The notes below the pieces were generated by a model. It was given only the letters and a program-made list of their open reading frames with translations. It was not told the origin of the DNA and ran no database searches. A DNA stretch of 64,000 bases, from the NCBI RefSeq assembly GCF_003999995.1, contig NZ_RJAD01000001.1:992001-1056000 (forward strand), given 5' to 3'. Position numbers and translations under genes: made by a program. Positions 17,218 through 24,995 of the stretch are shown here, in pieces. This DNA is from Microbacterium sulfonylureivorans. GTDB lineage: Bacteria > Actinomycetota > Actinomycetes > Actinomycetales > Microbacteriaceae. How positions within the stretch are numbered: the first letter of the stretch is position 1; each line of letters opens with the position of its first letter.

Positions 17218-17345
17218 CCCCGGCATCCTTCCCCACCTCCCCCGCATCCGTGTCCCAGTTCTTCCCGCTATGCGTTCTGCAGAGCAAGCCGAACCGGGAC
17301 ATGAACCGAACGAAGTGGGACACGAAGACCGGAGTGGACGCATGA
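17202..17345 (+). repeat. 128-bp insertion bounded by a 16-bp direct repeat
   Basis: CGGAGTGGACGCATGA occurs at 17202-17217 and again at 17330-17345, exactly 128 bases apart, at the end of the DUF993 gene and the start of the TIM-barrel gene. Removing one unit would restore a direct ATGA overlap between the two genes, as seen elsewhere in these operons. Inside, GTGTCCCA (17250-17257) and TGGGACAC (17316-17323) form a terminal inverted repeat around a 74-base core. This looks like a small inserted palindromic element or a slippage-derived duplication. Confidence 0.75.
17214..17345 (+). CDS. Candidate 43-residue micro-ORF inside the inserted segment
   Basis: The ATG at 17214 overlaps the DUF993 stop (ATGA) and the TGA at 17343-17345 overlaps the next gene's ATG (ATGA). 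The frame between stays open for 43 codons. Both starts share the same upstream GGAG, 8 bases away, because they lie in the two copies of the 16-bp repeat. The predicted peptide (starts MTPASFPTSP, ends KTGVDA) has no family I recognise; its last four residues repeat the end of DUF993. It may have no function beyond keeping translational coupling across the insertion. Confidence 0.4.
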   Translation: MTPASFPTSPASVSQFFPLCVLQSKPNRDMNRTKWDTKTGVDA

Positions 17346-18223
17346 ACGCCATCGACCCGCGCCTGTCGATCAACCAGGCCACCATCAAGCACGCGGACCT
17401 CGCCACCGCCCTGCGCGTCACCGCCGAGGCGGGAGTGCCGGCGATCGGCCTGTGGCGCGAGCCGGTGAACGAGGTCGGCCTCGACGTCGCGGCGAGCATG
17501 CTCGCCGACTCGGGGCTGCGCTTCTCGACCTACTGTCGCGGCGGGTTCTTCACGGTCCCCGAGGGCCCGGTCCGCCGCGCTGCCATCGACGACAACCGGC
17601 GCGCGATCGAGGAGACCGCGACGCTCGCGGCCGCAGGCGCACCCGGCTCGAAGGCCATCCTCGTGCTCGTCGCCGGCGGCCTGCCCGACGGGTCGCGCGA
17701 TCTGGCGGGTGCGCGTGGACGGGTCCGCGACGCGCTCGGCGAGCTGGCTCCGGATGCCGCGGCCGCCGGAGTGACGCTCGCGATCGAGCCGCTTCATCCG
17801 ATGTACGTGAGCGACCGCGCCGTGGTGTCGACGCTCGGGCAGGCGCTCGACATCGCCGCCGACTTCGACGCCTCGGTCGTCGGCGCGACCGTCGACACGT
17901 TCCACGTGTTCTGGGACCCGCAGGTGCTGGACCAGATCGAGCGGGCCGGTCGCGAGGGGCGCATCGCGACGTACCAGGTGTGCGACTGGAAGACTCCGCT
18001 CGCCGCAGACGTCCTGCTGAGCCGGCACTACCCCGGCGACGGAGTGATCGACTTCGCTTCGCTCACCCGCGCCGTCGAGGCGACCGGCTATGCGGGCGAC
18101 GTCGAGGTCGAGATCTTCAACGCCGACGTCTGGGCGACCGACCCGCGCGTCGCGGTGCAGCGGACGGCCGCCGGGTTCCAGGCCGCGGTGTCGCCCTACC
18201 TGCGCGTTCCGGTCGCAGGCTGA
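17342..18223 (+). CDS. Sugar phosphate isomerase/epimerase-like TIM barrel (IolE/xylose-isomerase-like)
   Basis: This 293-residue protein has the AP-endonuclease-2-like fold: LSINQATIKHADLATALRVTAEAGVPAIGLWRE, then AIEPLHPMY (metal-binding Glu and His), ATVDTFHVFWDP (Asp/His) and VEVEIFNADVW (Glu). These supply the usual divalent-metal site. Relatives include inosose dehydratase, 2-keto-inositol isomerase and sugar epimerases. I chose the ATG at 17342 because the protein aligns from there; an upstream in-frame ATG at 17270 would lie in inserted DNA. It probably acts with the Gfo/Idh/MocA and DUF993 proteins on one substrate. Confidence 0.85.
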   Translation: MNAIDPRLSINQATIKHADLATALRVTAEAGVPAIGLWREPVNEVGLDVAASMLADSGLRFSTYCRGGFFTVPEGPVRRAAIDDNRRAIEETATLAAAGAPGSKAILVLVAGGLPDGSRDLAGARGRVRDALGELAPDAAAAGVTLAIEPLHPMYVSDRAVVSTLGQALDIAADFDASVVGATVDTFHVFWDPQVLDQIERAGREGRIATYQVCDWKTPLAADVLLSRHYPGDGVIDFASLTRAVEATGYAGDVEVEIFNADVWATDPRVAVQRTAAGFQAAVSPYLRVPVAG

Positions 18224-18341
18224 CCGTGGCATCCGATCTCGGCCGCCCGGTTCCGCGGCGGTCGGCGCGGGCGACGCGCACCTCGGGAAGACGATTGCCT
18301 GGTCAGGCCTGGAACCGGACACAGGCCCTAGACTCAGCCTG

Positions 18342-19379
18342 ATGAGCGAGATGCACGCGCCTGCCCGAGGCGCCGCAACACTGCATGACGTCGCCCGCGA
18401 GGCCGGCGTGTCGCTGGCGACCGCTTCTCGCGTGCTCAACGGATCGACGCGCAAGGTGGCCGAGAGCTACCGCGAGCGCGTCGAGGCCGCCGCCGAGAAG
18501 CTCGGCTACACCGCCAACCTGTCGGCCCAGGCGACGGCGCGCGGAACCTCCGCGATCGTCGCGCTTCTGGTGGCCGACATCGCCGACCCGTACTTCGGCC
18601 AGCTCGCCTCGGGAGTCGCCCGCGGCGCGGACGAGGCCGGGCTCGTCGTGACGATCGCGATCACCGAGCGCGACCCGCAGCGCGAGGTGAAGCTGGTCCG
18701 GGCTCTGCGCGGCCAGCGTCCGCGCGGGCTGATCCTCGCGGCATCCCGCACCGAAGGCCCCGACGCCGCAGGACTGGAGTCCGAGCTCGAAGCATTCTCC
18801 GGCATGGGCGGCCGCGTGGTCGTGCTCGGCCAGGGCGCTGCCGGGCAGCGCTCGGTCGGCCTCGACAACCACGGCGGCGCCGTGGCGCTCGGCGCCCGGC
18901 TCGCCGGCCTCGGCTACCGCGACGCGGTCGTGATCGCGGCCGCCGAGGGCATCCGGACGTCGGACGACCGCGTCGCCGGGTTCACCTCGGGCTTCTCGGA
19001 CGGCGGCGGCACGGTCCGCGAGGTGCGCCGCGGCGGCTTCACACGCGACGCCGGCTACGCCACCGCGCAGGAGCTCATCGCCGACGGTCTCGCACCGGGC
19101 ACGGTCGTGTTCGGGATCAGCGACGTGGTCGCGATCGGCATCATGTCGGCCCTGCGCGACGCCGGGCTGCGGGTCGGCGACGACATCGCCGTCGCGGGCT
19201 TCGACGACATCGCGACGGGTCGCGACATCCGCCCCGGGCTCACCACGGTGCGCGTGCCCCTCGAAGACCTCGGCTACCGCGCGCTGCACGCGGCGATCGA
19301 GGCGGACTGGGACCCGGCGGCCGAGCCGCCGCTGCCGCTCGAGGTCGTCGTGCGCGGCAGCACCCCGCCCCGCGCCTGA
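18342..19379 (+). CDS. LacI-family transcriptional regulator
   Basis: This 345-residue regulator has a LacI helix-turn-helix at residues 13-33 (TLHDVAREAGVSLATASRVLNGSTRKV) and a sugar-binding domain with VALLVADIADPYFGQLASG and GFDDIATGRDIRPGLTTVR. TAGACT (18330-18335) lies 6 bases before the ATG, so the message is probably leaderless and the gene has its own promoter despite following the TIM-barrel gene. It is the likely repressor of the DUF993 operon through the paired sites at 14694-14749. No clear operator is seen at its own start, though GGCCTG/CAGGCC flank its promoter region. Confidence 0.92.
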   Translation: MSEMHAPARGAATLHDVAREAGVSLATASRVLNGSTRKVAESYRERVEAAAEKLGYTANLSAQATARGTSAIVALLVADIADPYFGQLASGVARGADEAGLVVTIAITERDPQREVKLVRALRGQRPRGLILAASRTEGPDAAGLESELEAFSGMGGRVVVLGQGAAGQRSVGLDNHGGAVALGARLAGLGYRDAVVIAAAEGIRTSDDRVAGFTSGFSDGGGTVREVRRGGFTRDAGYATAQELIADGLAPGTVVFGISDVVAIGIMSALRDAGLRVGDDIAVAGFDDIATGRDIRPGLTTVRVPLEDLGYRALHAAIEADWDPAAEPPLPLEVVVRGSTPPRA

Positions 19380-19672
19380 GGCGTCGCGGTCCCCGGTCCA
19401 GCTCCGGGAACGGGCTCCGCACCGCGCCCCGGTCGCCAGGCCCGGCCTCCGGGTCGTTCCGCCGACCGACCCGGCCGCCGATGCACCGCCCGGGCCCCGA
19501 TCCCGGCCGCCTGTGAAAGCGACGGGACGAGCGAGCTCGGCGACGGCGTGTCACCGGTCCGGGGCCGCGTTTCTCCCCGCCGGTCGACGGGACCCGCGAC
19601 CTACCCCGGCCCCCGACGACGAGGAAGCGTTTCCTGGCGCGCTAGGCTGACGCCGGATGTGAGGAGAAGCGG
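19380..19672. other. Intergenic region with LacI operator and -10 at its right end
   Basis: The first 230 bases are very GC-rich with no open frame I would support. GTGAAAGCGACGGGAC near 19513 matches 15 of 16 bases at the start of the 76-bp element at 44702, but the rest does not follow. AGGAAGCGTTTCCT (19622-19635) is a near-perfect palindrome of the LacI type, and TAGGCT (19643-19648) is a plausible -10 for the regulator at 19673, suggesting autoregulation. Confidence 0.5.
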
Positions 19673-20674
19673 ATGCCGCGACCGGCGAAGGGTGTGACCA
19701 TCGCGGACGTCGCCGCCAAGGCGGGCGTCTCGCTGTCGACGGTGTCGCGCGCGCTCAACGACAACCCGACGGTCGACCCGGTGCTCGCGGAGCGGGTGAG
19801 GGAGGCGGCGGCATCGCTGGACTACCGCGCCAGTCCGCTCGCGCGGAGCCTCGTGCTGGGACGCACCCAGACCGTCGCCGTCGTCGTGCCCGACCTCGGC
19901 AACCCCACGTTCCAGGAGGTGCTGCGCGGTCTCAGCCGCGCGGCGGCCGCCCACGACTACCACGTGCTCATCGCCGACTCGGCGGAGTCCGTCGACGAGG
20001 AGCGCGTGCTCGCGATCGAGACGCGCCGTCGCACCGACGGGGTGATCCTGTGCGCTCCGCGCCTCCCCCAGGACGAGCTCGACCGGCTCGTCGCCGGCCT
20101 CGGTCCCGTCGTGCTCGTGAACCGCTCCGCCGGCGGCGTCCCGTCGGTGGGGGCCGACTATCGCGCCGCCCTCGGCGACGAGCTGGCCCACCTCTACGGA
20201 CTCGGCCATCGGCGCCTCGTCTACCTGGCGGGCTCCGAGCGCAGCGTCGCCAACGCCGCACGCCTCGACGCCATCGCCGAGTTCGTCGCCGCCCGTTCCG
20301 ACGCCGAGGTCGTCGAGCTCGCCGGAGGGGTCGACTTCGACGCCGGTGCTGCCGCCGCGCCCGCGGTCCTCGGCTCCGGGGCGACAGCCGTCCTCGCCTT
20401 CAACGACCTCGTCGCGATGGGGCTGCAGAGCGCGGTGCAGGCGAGCGGATGCCGCGTCCCCGACGACCTGTCGATCGTCGGGTTCGACGACATCCCGTTC
20501 GCCCGCCACACCACTCCGCCGCTGACGACCGCCGCCGTCCCCGCGGCCGAGCTCGGGGCCAGGGCATGGGCGCAGATGCGGCTGCTGCTGGACGGCGAGG
20601 AGCCGAGCGATCCGGTGTCGCTCCGTCCTTCGCTCGCGGTGCGCGGCAGCACGGGTCCCGCGCCGGCCGCCTGA
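19673..20674 (+). CDS. LacI-family transcriptional regulator of the uronate operon
   Basis: This 333-residue protein has a LacI helix-turn-helix at residues 8-28 (VTIADVAAKAGVSLSTVSRALNDNPTV), hinge SPLARSLVLGRT and a ligand domain with IVGFDDIPFARHTTPPLTT. It starts at an ATG 7 bases after GGAGAA. A palindrome lies upstream (19622-19635) and two inverted sites lie between this gene and the operon at 20737, so it probably represses itself and the uronate/aldarate genes. An aldarate or uronate effector is inferred from the neighbours. Confidence 0.92.
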   Translation: MPRPAKGVTIADVAAKAGVSLSTVSRALNDNPTVDPVLAERVREAAASLDYRASPLARSLVLGRTQTVAVVVPDLGNPTFQEVLRGLSRAAAAHDYHVLIADSAESVDEERVLAIETRRRTDGVILCAPRLPQDELDRLVAGLGPVVLVNRSAGGVPSVGADYRAALGDELAHLYGLGHRRLVYLAGSERSVANAARLDAIAEFVAARSDAEVVELAGGVDFDAGAAAAPAVLGSGATAVLAFNDLVAMGLQSAVQASGCRVPDDLSIVGFDDIPFARHTTPPLTTAAVPAAELGARAWAQMRLLLDGEEPSDPVSLRPSLAVRGSTGPAPAA

Positions 20675-20680
20675 CTCGAG

Positions 20681-20724
20681 GGAACGTTTTCTCGCTGCCC
20701 GTGGTAATCTGAGAAAACGTTTCC
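20681..20724 (+). promoter_or_regulatory. Paired inverted LacI operators flanking a -10
   Basis: GGAACGTTTTCTC (20681-20693) and GAGAAAACGTTTCC (20711-20724) are almost exact inverted copies of each other, about 30 bases apart, with TAATCT (20705-20710) between them as the -10. GAAGGAG then precedes the ATG at 20737. This is a clear repressor-controlled promoter for the uronate operon. Confidence 0.75.
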
Positions 20725-20736
20725 TGAAGGAGTGAG

Positions 20737-22086
20737 ATGAGTCACCGCCGGTACGCCGTCGTCGGAGCGGGCCACCGATCGCAGATGTACATCGATGCGA
20801 TCACCGGCACGTACGCCGACCGCGCGCTGCTCGTTGCGATCTGCGAGCCCAACCCCGTCCGCGCGCAGTTCTACGTCGACCGCGTCGTGGCGTCCGGCGC
20901 GGCCGCGCCCGCCGTCTACGGACCCGACGATCTCGAGGCGATGATCCGCGCGGAGCGGGTCGACCGCGTGATCGTGGTCGCGCGCGACGACCTGCACGCC
21001 GAGCTCATCGTCCGTTCGCTGGATGCCGGTGCCGACGTCGTCGTCGAGAAGCCCCTCACGATCGACGGCCCTTCCGCAGCCGCCATCGAGGACGCCATCG
21101 AGCGCACCGGCCGTGAGGTCGTGATCACCTTCAACTACCGCTACTCGCCGCGCAACACCGCGCTGCGACAGCTCCTGCAGGACGGAACGATCGGCGAGAT
21201 CACGTCCATCGACTTCTCGTGGGTGCTCGACACCAAGCACGGGGCGGACTACTTCCGCCGCTGGCACCGCGAGAAGGAGCACTCGGGCGGTCTGCTCGTG
21301 CACAAGGCGAGCCACCACTTCGATCTCGTCAACTGGTGGATCCGCTCCAGCCCGCAGCGCGTGTTCGCCTCGGGCGGGCTGCGCTTCTACGGCGCCGAGA
21401 ACGCGGCGGCCCGGGGCATCCAAGGCCGTCCTGCCCGCGGCACGCACGACGGCGCCGACGCCTTCGAGCTCGACCTGCGCGAGGACGAGCGCCTCGCGGC
21501 GCTGTACCTCGAGGCCGAGCGGCACGACGGCTACCAGCGCGATCGCGACGTCTTCAGCGAGGGCATCACGATCGAGGACAACCTCGCCCTGATCGTGGAC
21601 TACGCCTCGGGAGCGACGCTGTCCTACTCGCTCAACGCCCATTCCCCCTGGGAGGGCTACCGCGTCGCCGTCAACGGCACCCTCGGGCGTGCCGAGCTCG
21701 AGGTCGTCGAGCGCGGTGCCGTGCTCGCGTCCGGAGGTCTCCACGCCGTGCTCGACCCGAGCGCGGTCGACGCGGGGGCGTCGGGATCGCTGCGTCCGGA
21801 AGGCGAGCGCCTGATCGTCCAGAAGCACTGGGAGGCGCCCTCCGAGGTGCCGATCGTGAACGGCGAGGGCGGCCACGGCGGAGGCGACGCGCTCCTGCTC
21901 GCCGACGTGTTCGAAGGACCGGGCGAGGACCCGCTCGGCCGCCCCGCGGACTGGCGCGACGGGGTGCGCTCGATCGCGGTGGGCATCGCGGGCAACCGAT
22001 CGCTCGAGACGGGCATGCCGGTGCGGATCGACGAGCTCGGCATCCGGTTCCTCGAGTCGGGCGCGTACGTCGCGAACCGGTCATGA
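20737..22086 (+). CDS. Gfo/Idh/MocA family oxidoreductase
   Basis: This 449-residue protein is longer than usual. It has YAVVGAGHRSQMYIDAI (Rossmann motif), DVVVEKPLTIDG (EKP) and VITFNYRYSPRNTALRQLL, followed by KASHHFDLVNWWI. It resembles the subgroup acting on complex sugars or glycosides. It heads an operon with a uronate-dehydrogenase-like protein, KdgD, an enolase-superfamily enzyme and 2,5-dioxovalerate dehydrogenase, so it may oxidise a uronate-containing oligosaccharide or a second sugar acid feeding that route. The stop overlaps the next ATG (ATGA). Confidence 0.88.
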   Translation: MSHRRYAVVGAGHRSQMYIDAITGTYADRALLVAICEPNPVRAQFYVDRVVASGAAAPAVYGPDDLEAMIRAERVDRVIVVARDDLHAELIVRSLDAGADVVVEKPLTIDGPSAAAIEDAIERTGREVVITFNYRYSPRNTALRQLLQDGTIGEITSIDFSWVLDTKHGADYFRRWHREKEHSGGLLVHKASHHFDLVNWWIRSSPQRVFASGGLRFYGAENAAARGIQGRPARGTHDGADAFELDLREDERLAALYLEAERHDGYQRDRDVFSEGITIEDNLALIVDYASGATLSYSLNAHSPWEGYRVAVNGTLGRAELEVVERGAVLASGGLHAVLDPSAVDAGASGSLRPEGERLIVQKHWEAPSEVPIVNGEGGHGGGDALLLADVFEGPGEDPLGRPADWRDGVRSIAVGIAGNRSLETGMPVRIDELGIRFLESGAYVANRS

Positions 22087-23015
22087 CCCGGATCGCCGTC
22101 ACCGGCGGTGCGGGGCGCCTCGGGCGCAGCCTGGTCGCAGGACTCGCCGCCCGCGGGCACGAGCTGATCTCGATCGACCGCGCCGCCTCCGACGCGGCGG
22201 AGCTGGCCGGGGTCGCACAGATCACCGCGGACCTGACCGACGCGGATGCCGCGGCCCGCGCGATCGCGGATGCGCGAGCCGACGCGCTGGTGCACCTCGC
22301 GGCGATCGCCGTGCCTTTCAGCGCGCCCGAGGACGTCATCCTCCGCACCAATGCCGGCCTCGCCCTCAACGTGCTGTCGGCGGGCGTCGCGGCCGGCATC
22401 CCGAAGATCGTGACCGCGTCGAGCCCGACCGTGATCGGCTACGGCGCTCCGGCCGGGTGGCTGCCCGACCGCTTCCCGCTCGACGAGGAGACGGCTCCGC
22501 GACCGTGGAACGCGTACGGGCTCTCGAAGCACCTCGCAGAGCAGACGATCGCGATGCTCGCGCGCCAGACGGGAGACTCGACGCGCTTCGCCGCGTTCCG
22601 TCCGTGCTTCGTGATCGCCCCTGAGGAGTGGGCGGGCGCCCCGACGCAGCAGGGCCACACCGTGCGCGAGCGGCTCGACGATCCGGCTCTCGCGGCGCCG
22701 TCGCTGTTCAACTACGTCGACGCGCGGGATGTCGCGACCTTCGTCGACGTGCTGCTGGACGCGCTCCCGGCGATCCCGAACGCCGAGGTGTTCTTCGTCG
22801 GCGCCGACGACGCCCTCGCCCGCGAGCCCCTCGCCGAGCTGCTCCCCCGGTTCGTGCCGGGCTCCGGCGAGCTCGCCGCCGCGCTGACCGGCACCGCCCC
22901 CGCCTTCTCCAACGCCAAGGCCCGCCGCGTGCTGGGATGGCGTCCCGACCACTCGTGGCGAGAGGACCTCGCCGCCGCAGACTCCCCCGACCCCCGAAAG
23001 GACGTGCTGGCGTGA
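22083..23015 (+). CDS. NAD-dependent epimerase/dehydratase family protein, candidate uronate dehydrogenase
   Basis: This 310-residue extended short-chain dehydrogenase has VTGGAGRLGRSLVAGLA (NAD-binding GxxGxxG), VHLAAIAVPFSAPEDVILRTN, a TASSP Ser and the catalytic pair in WNAYGLSKHLAEQ (YxxxK). Uronate dehydrogenases (EC 1.1.1.203) have this fold and oxidise galacturonate or glucuronate to aldarolactones; at 310 residues this one is somewhat longer. The next three genes encode exactly the following steps to 2-oxoglutarate, which supports the assignment. Alternatives are other sugar dehydrogenases or epimerases. Confidence 0.75.
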   Translation: MTRIAVTGGAGRLGRSLVAGLAARGHELISIDRAASDAAELAGVAQITADLTDADAAARAIADARADALVHLAAIAVPFSAPEDVILRTNAGLALNVLSAGVAAGIPKIVTASSPTVIGYGAPAGWLPDRFPLDEETAPRPWNAYGLSKHLAEQTIAMLARQTGDSTRFAAFRPCFVIAPEEWAGAPTQQGHTVRERLDDPALAAPSLFNYVDARDVATFVDVLLDALPAIPNAEVFFVGADDALAREPLAELLPRFVPGSGELAAALTGTAPAFSNAKARRVLGWRPDHSWREDLAAADSPDPRKDVLA

Positions 23016-23911
23016 ACTTCGACGGCATCCTCTTCTTCCCGGTGACGCCGTTCGACTCGGACGGGCGGGTCGACGACGACCTCCTGCGCGAGCACGTCTC
23101 CACGACCCTCGCGCACGCCCCCGGCGGCGTCTTCCCCGCGTGCGGCACCGGCGAGTTCCACGCCCTCTCGGCCGAGGAGGCCGCGCACGTCGTGACCGTC
23201 GCCACCGAGATCGTGGCGGGCCGCGTCCCGGTCGTCGCGGGCACCGGCGGCCCGCTCGGCCACGCGACGGCGCTGGCACGCGCGGCGGCGGATGCCGGGG
23301 CCGACGCCCTGCTCGTCCTCCCGCCCTACCTCGTGGGCGGCCCCCAGGCAGGGCTCGCCGCCTATGTCGAAGCGGTGGCAGAGGCATCCCCCCTCCCCGT
23401 CGTCATCTACCACCGCGGCACCGCGCAGTACTCCGTCGACACCGTGAGGCGCCTCGCGTCGAACCCGAAGGTCGTCGGCTTCAAGGACGGCGTCGGCGAC
23501 GTCGGACTCGCCCAGCAGATCGTTCGCGCGGTCGCCGAGACCGGGCGCGACGACTTCGCGTTCTTCAACGGCCTGCTCACCGCCGAGCTCACCCAGGGCG
23601 CGTACCGGGGCATCGGCATCCCGCTGTACTCCTCCGCCGCCTTCGCGATGGTCCCCGAGGTCGCGAACGCCTACTACCGCGCCTATGTCGACGGCGACGA
23701 GGTTCGACGCAACGCCCTGCTCGACGGCTTCTACTCGCCCCTCGTGAGGCTGCGCGACGAGACGCCCGGCTTCGGCGTCTCGCTGATCAAGGCCGGCCTC
23801 CGGCTCGGCGGGCTGCCTGTCGGCTCGGTGCGGGCGCCGCTCGTCGACCCGACGCCTGCGCAGGAGGAGCGCCTCGCCGAGATCCTCGAGGCCGGACGAG
23901 CTCTGCGGTGA
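23012..23911 (+). CDS. kdgD: 5-dehydro-4-deoxyglucarate dehydratase (KdgD)
   Basis: This 299-residue DHDPS-family enzyme starts at GTG overlapping the previous stop. It has LFFPVTPFDSDGRVD, PACGTGEFHALSAEEAAHVV, IYHRGTAQYSVDTVRRLA and VVGFKDGVGDVG with the Schiff-base Lys158. These features match KdgD (EC 4.2.1.41), which dehydrates and decarboxylates 5-dehydro-4-deoxy-D-glucarate to 2,5-dioxopentanoate. Neighbours supply its substrate (enolase-superfamily enzyme) and consume its product (aldehyde dehydrogenase). It overlaps the next gene by 4 bases. Confidence 0.9.
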   Translation: MNFDGILFFPVTPFDSDGRVDDDLLREHVSTTLAHAPGGVFPACGTGEFHALSAEEAAHVVTVATEIVAGRVPVVAGTGGPLGHATALARAAADAGADALLVLPPYLVGGPQAGLAAYVEAVAEASPLPVVIYHRGTAQYSVDTVRRLASNPKVVGFKDGVGDVGLAQQIVRAVAETGRDDFAFFNGLLTAELTQGAYRGIGIPLYSSAAFAMVPEVANAYYRAYVDGDEVRRNALLDGFYSPLVRLRDETPGFGVSLIKAGLRLGGLPVGSVRAPLVDPTPAQEERLAEILEAGRALR

Positions 23912-24984
23912 CCACGATCGCCTCGCTCGGCGCGCGCCTGCTGCGCGTGCCGCTGACGCGCCCGTGGGCGGCCGACGTCACGTCGGTCGGAGTGATCGCG
24001 ACGCACGTCGTGCGCTCCGACGGGTCGGAGGGCTGGGGCTTCTCGTGGACGCCCCAGATCGGCGCCGAGGCGGTCCTCGCGCTCATCGAGCACGACATCG
24101 CCCCGGCCGCGCTCGGGCGTGACGCCGACGCCGCGACGACGTGGCGGCCGCTGTGGCAGCACCTGCACGAGGCCGGAGGCGGCGGGATCACGACGATCGC
24201 GCTCGCCGGACTCGACCTCGCACTGTGGGATGCCGCGGCCCGCGCCCGCGATCTGCCGGTGTCTGCCCTCATCGGGCGGCGCCGCGAATCCGTGCGCGCG
24301 TACGGCAGCGGCGTGAACCTGCACTACCCCCTCGACGAGCTCATCGCCCAGGTCCGGCGCTGGGTGGACGCCGGCTTCGACGCGGTGAAGATCAAGGTCG
24401 GCAAGCCCGACATGCGCGAGGACGCCGACCGCGTGGCGGCCGTGCGGGATGTGCTCGGCCCCGACCGCGCGCTCATGATCGACGCGAACCAGCGGTGGGA
24501 CCTCGATCGGGCGACCTCGTCGATGGAGGTGCTCGCGGCGTTCGACCCCGCCTGGATCGAAGAGCCGCTGCGCGCCGACGACCTCACCGGGCACGCCGAG
24601 CTCGCGCGTCGCATCGCGACACCGATCGCCCTCGGCGAGAACCTGCACACGGTGTACCGGTTCGCCGAGTTCCTGCGAGCGGGGGCCGTGCAGATCGTGC
24701 AGCCCAACGTCGTGCGGGTCGGCGGCGTCACTCCGTTCCTCCGCATCGCCCAGGTTGCCGTCGACCACGGCGCGACGCTGCACCCGCACCTTCTTCCCGA
24801 GCTCTCCGGCCAGCTCGCCCTCACGCTCGCCACGGCCCCGGGTGCGGCGGAGCCCATGGCCGAGGACGTCGAGGACGCCGGCTTCGGCGCGCTCGGCGCG
24901 CTCGCAGACCCGTCGCCCGTCGCCCTGTCGGACGGATCGCTCACCGAGACCCCGCACGTCGGTCTCGGCATCCGCTTCGCGTGA
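23908..24984 (+). CDS. Enolase-superfamily enzyme: aldarolactone cycloisomerase or aldarate dehydratase candidate
   Basis: This 358-residue member of the mandelate racemase/muconate-lactonizing group has Lys161 and Lys163 (VKIKVGK), metal ligands Asp192 (MIDANQRW), Glu218 (IEEPL) and Glu244 (LGENLH), and a His pair near 292-294 (LHPHLLPE). In Agrobacterium the galactarolactone cycloisomerase Gci opens the lactone made by uronate dehydrogenase to the KdgD substrate; the same step fits here. Glucarate/galactarate or sugar-acid dehydratase activity is the alternative. The GTG start overlaps the kdgD stop. Confidence 0.8.
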   Translation: MTTIASLGARLLRVPLTRPWAADVTSVGVIATHVVRSDGSEGWGFSWTPQIGAEAVLALIEHDIAPAALGRDADAATTWRPLWQHLHEAGGGGITTIALAGLDLALWDAAARARDLPVSALIGRRRESVRAYGSGVNLHYPLDELIAQVRRWVDAGFDAVKIKVGKPDMREDADRVAAVRDVLGPDRALMIDANQRWDLDRATSSMEVLAAFDPAWIEEPLRADDLTGHAELARRIATPIALGENLHTVYRFAEFLRAGAVQIVQPNVVRVGGVTPFLRIAQVAVDHGATLHPHLLPELSGQLALTLATAPGAAEPMAEDVEDAGFGALGALADPSPVALSDGSLTETPHVGLGIRFA

Positions 24985-24995
24985 AAGGACACCCC

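Noticed and set aside
17250..17323. Ends of a known insertion sequence
   Set aside because: GTGTCCCA/TGGGACAC ends are only 8 bases and there is no transposase or remnant. I cannot name an IS family from this, so only a repeat is reported.
17270..17341. Upstream ATG as start of the TIM-barrel protein
   Set aside because: The added residues (RSAEQAEPGHEPNEVGHEDRS) come from the inserted segment and lack a family match or ribosome site; 17342 has both the ribosome site and the ATGA coupling.
19513..19530. Possible third copy of the 76-bp element
   Set aside because: Only the first 16 bases match (15 of 16); the rest and the right end do not follow.
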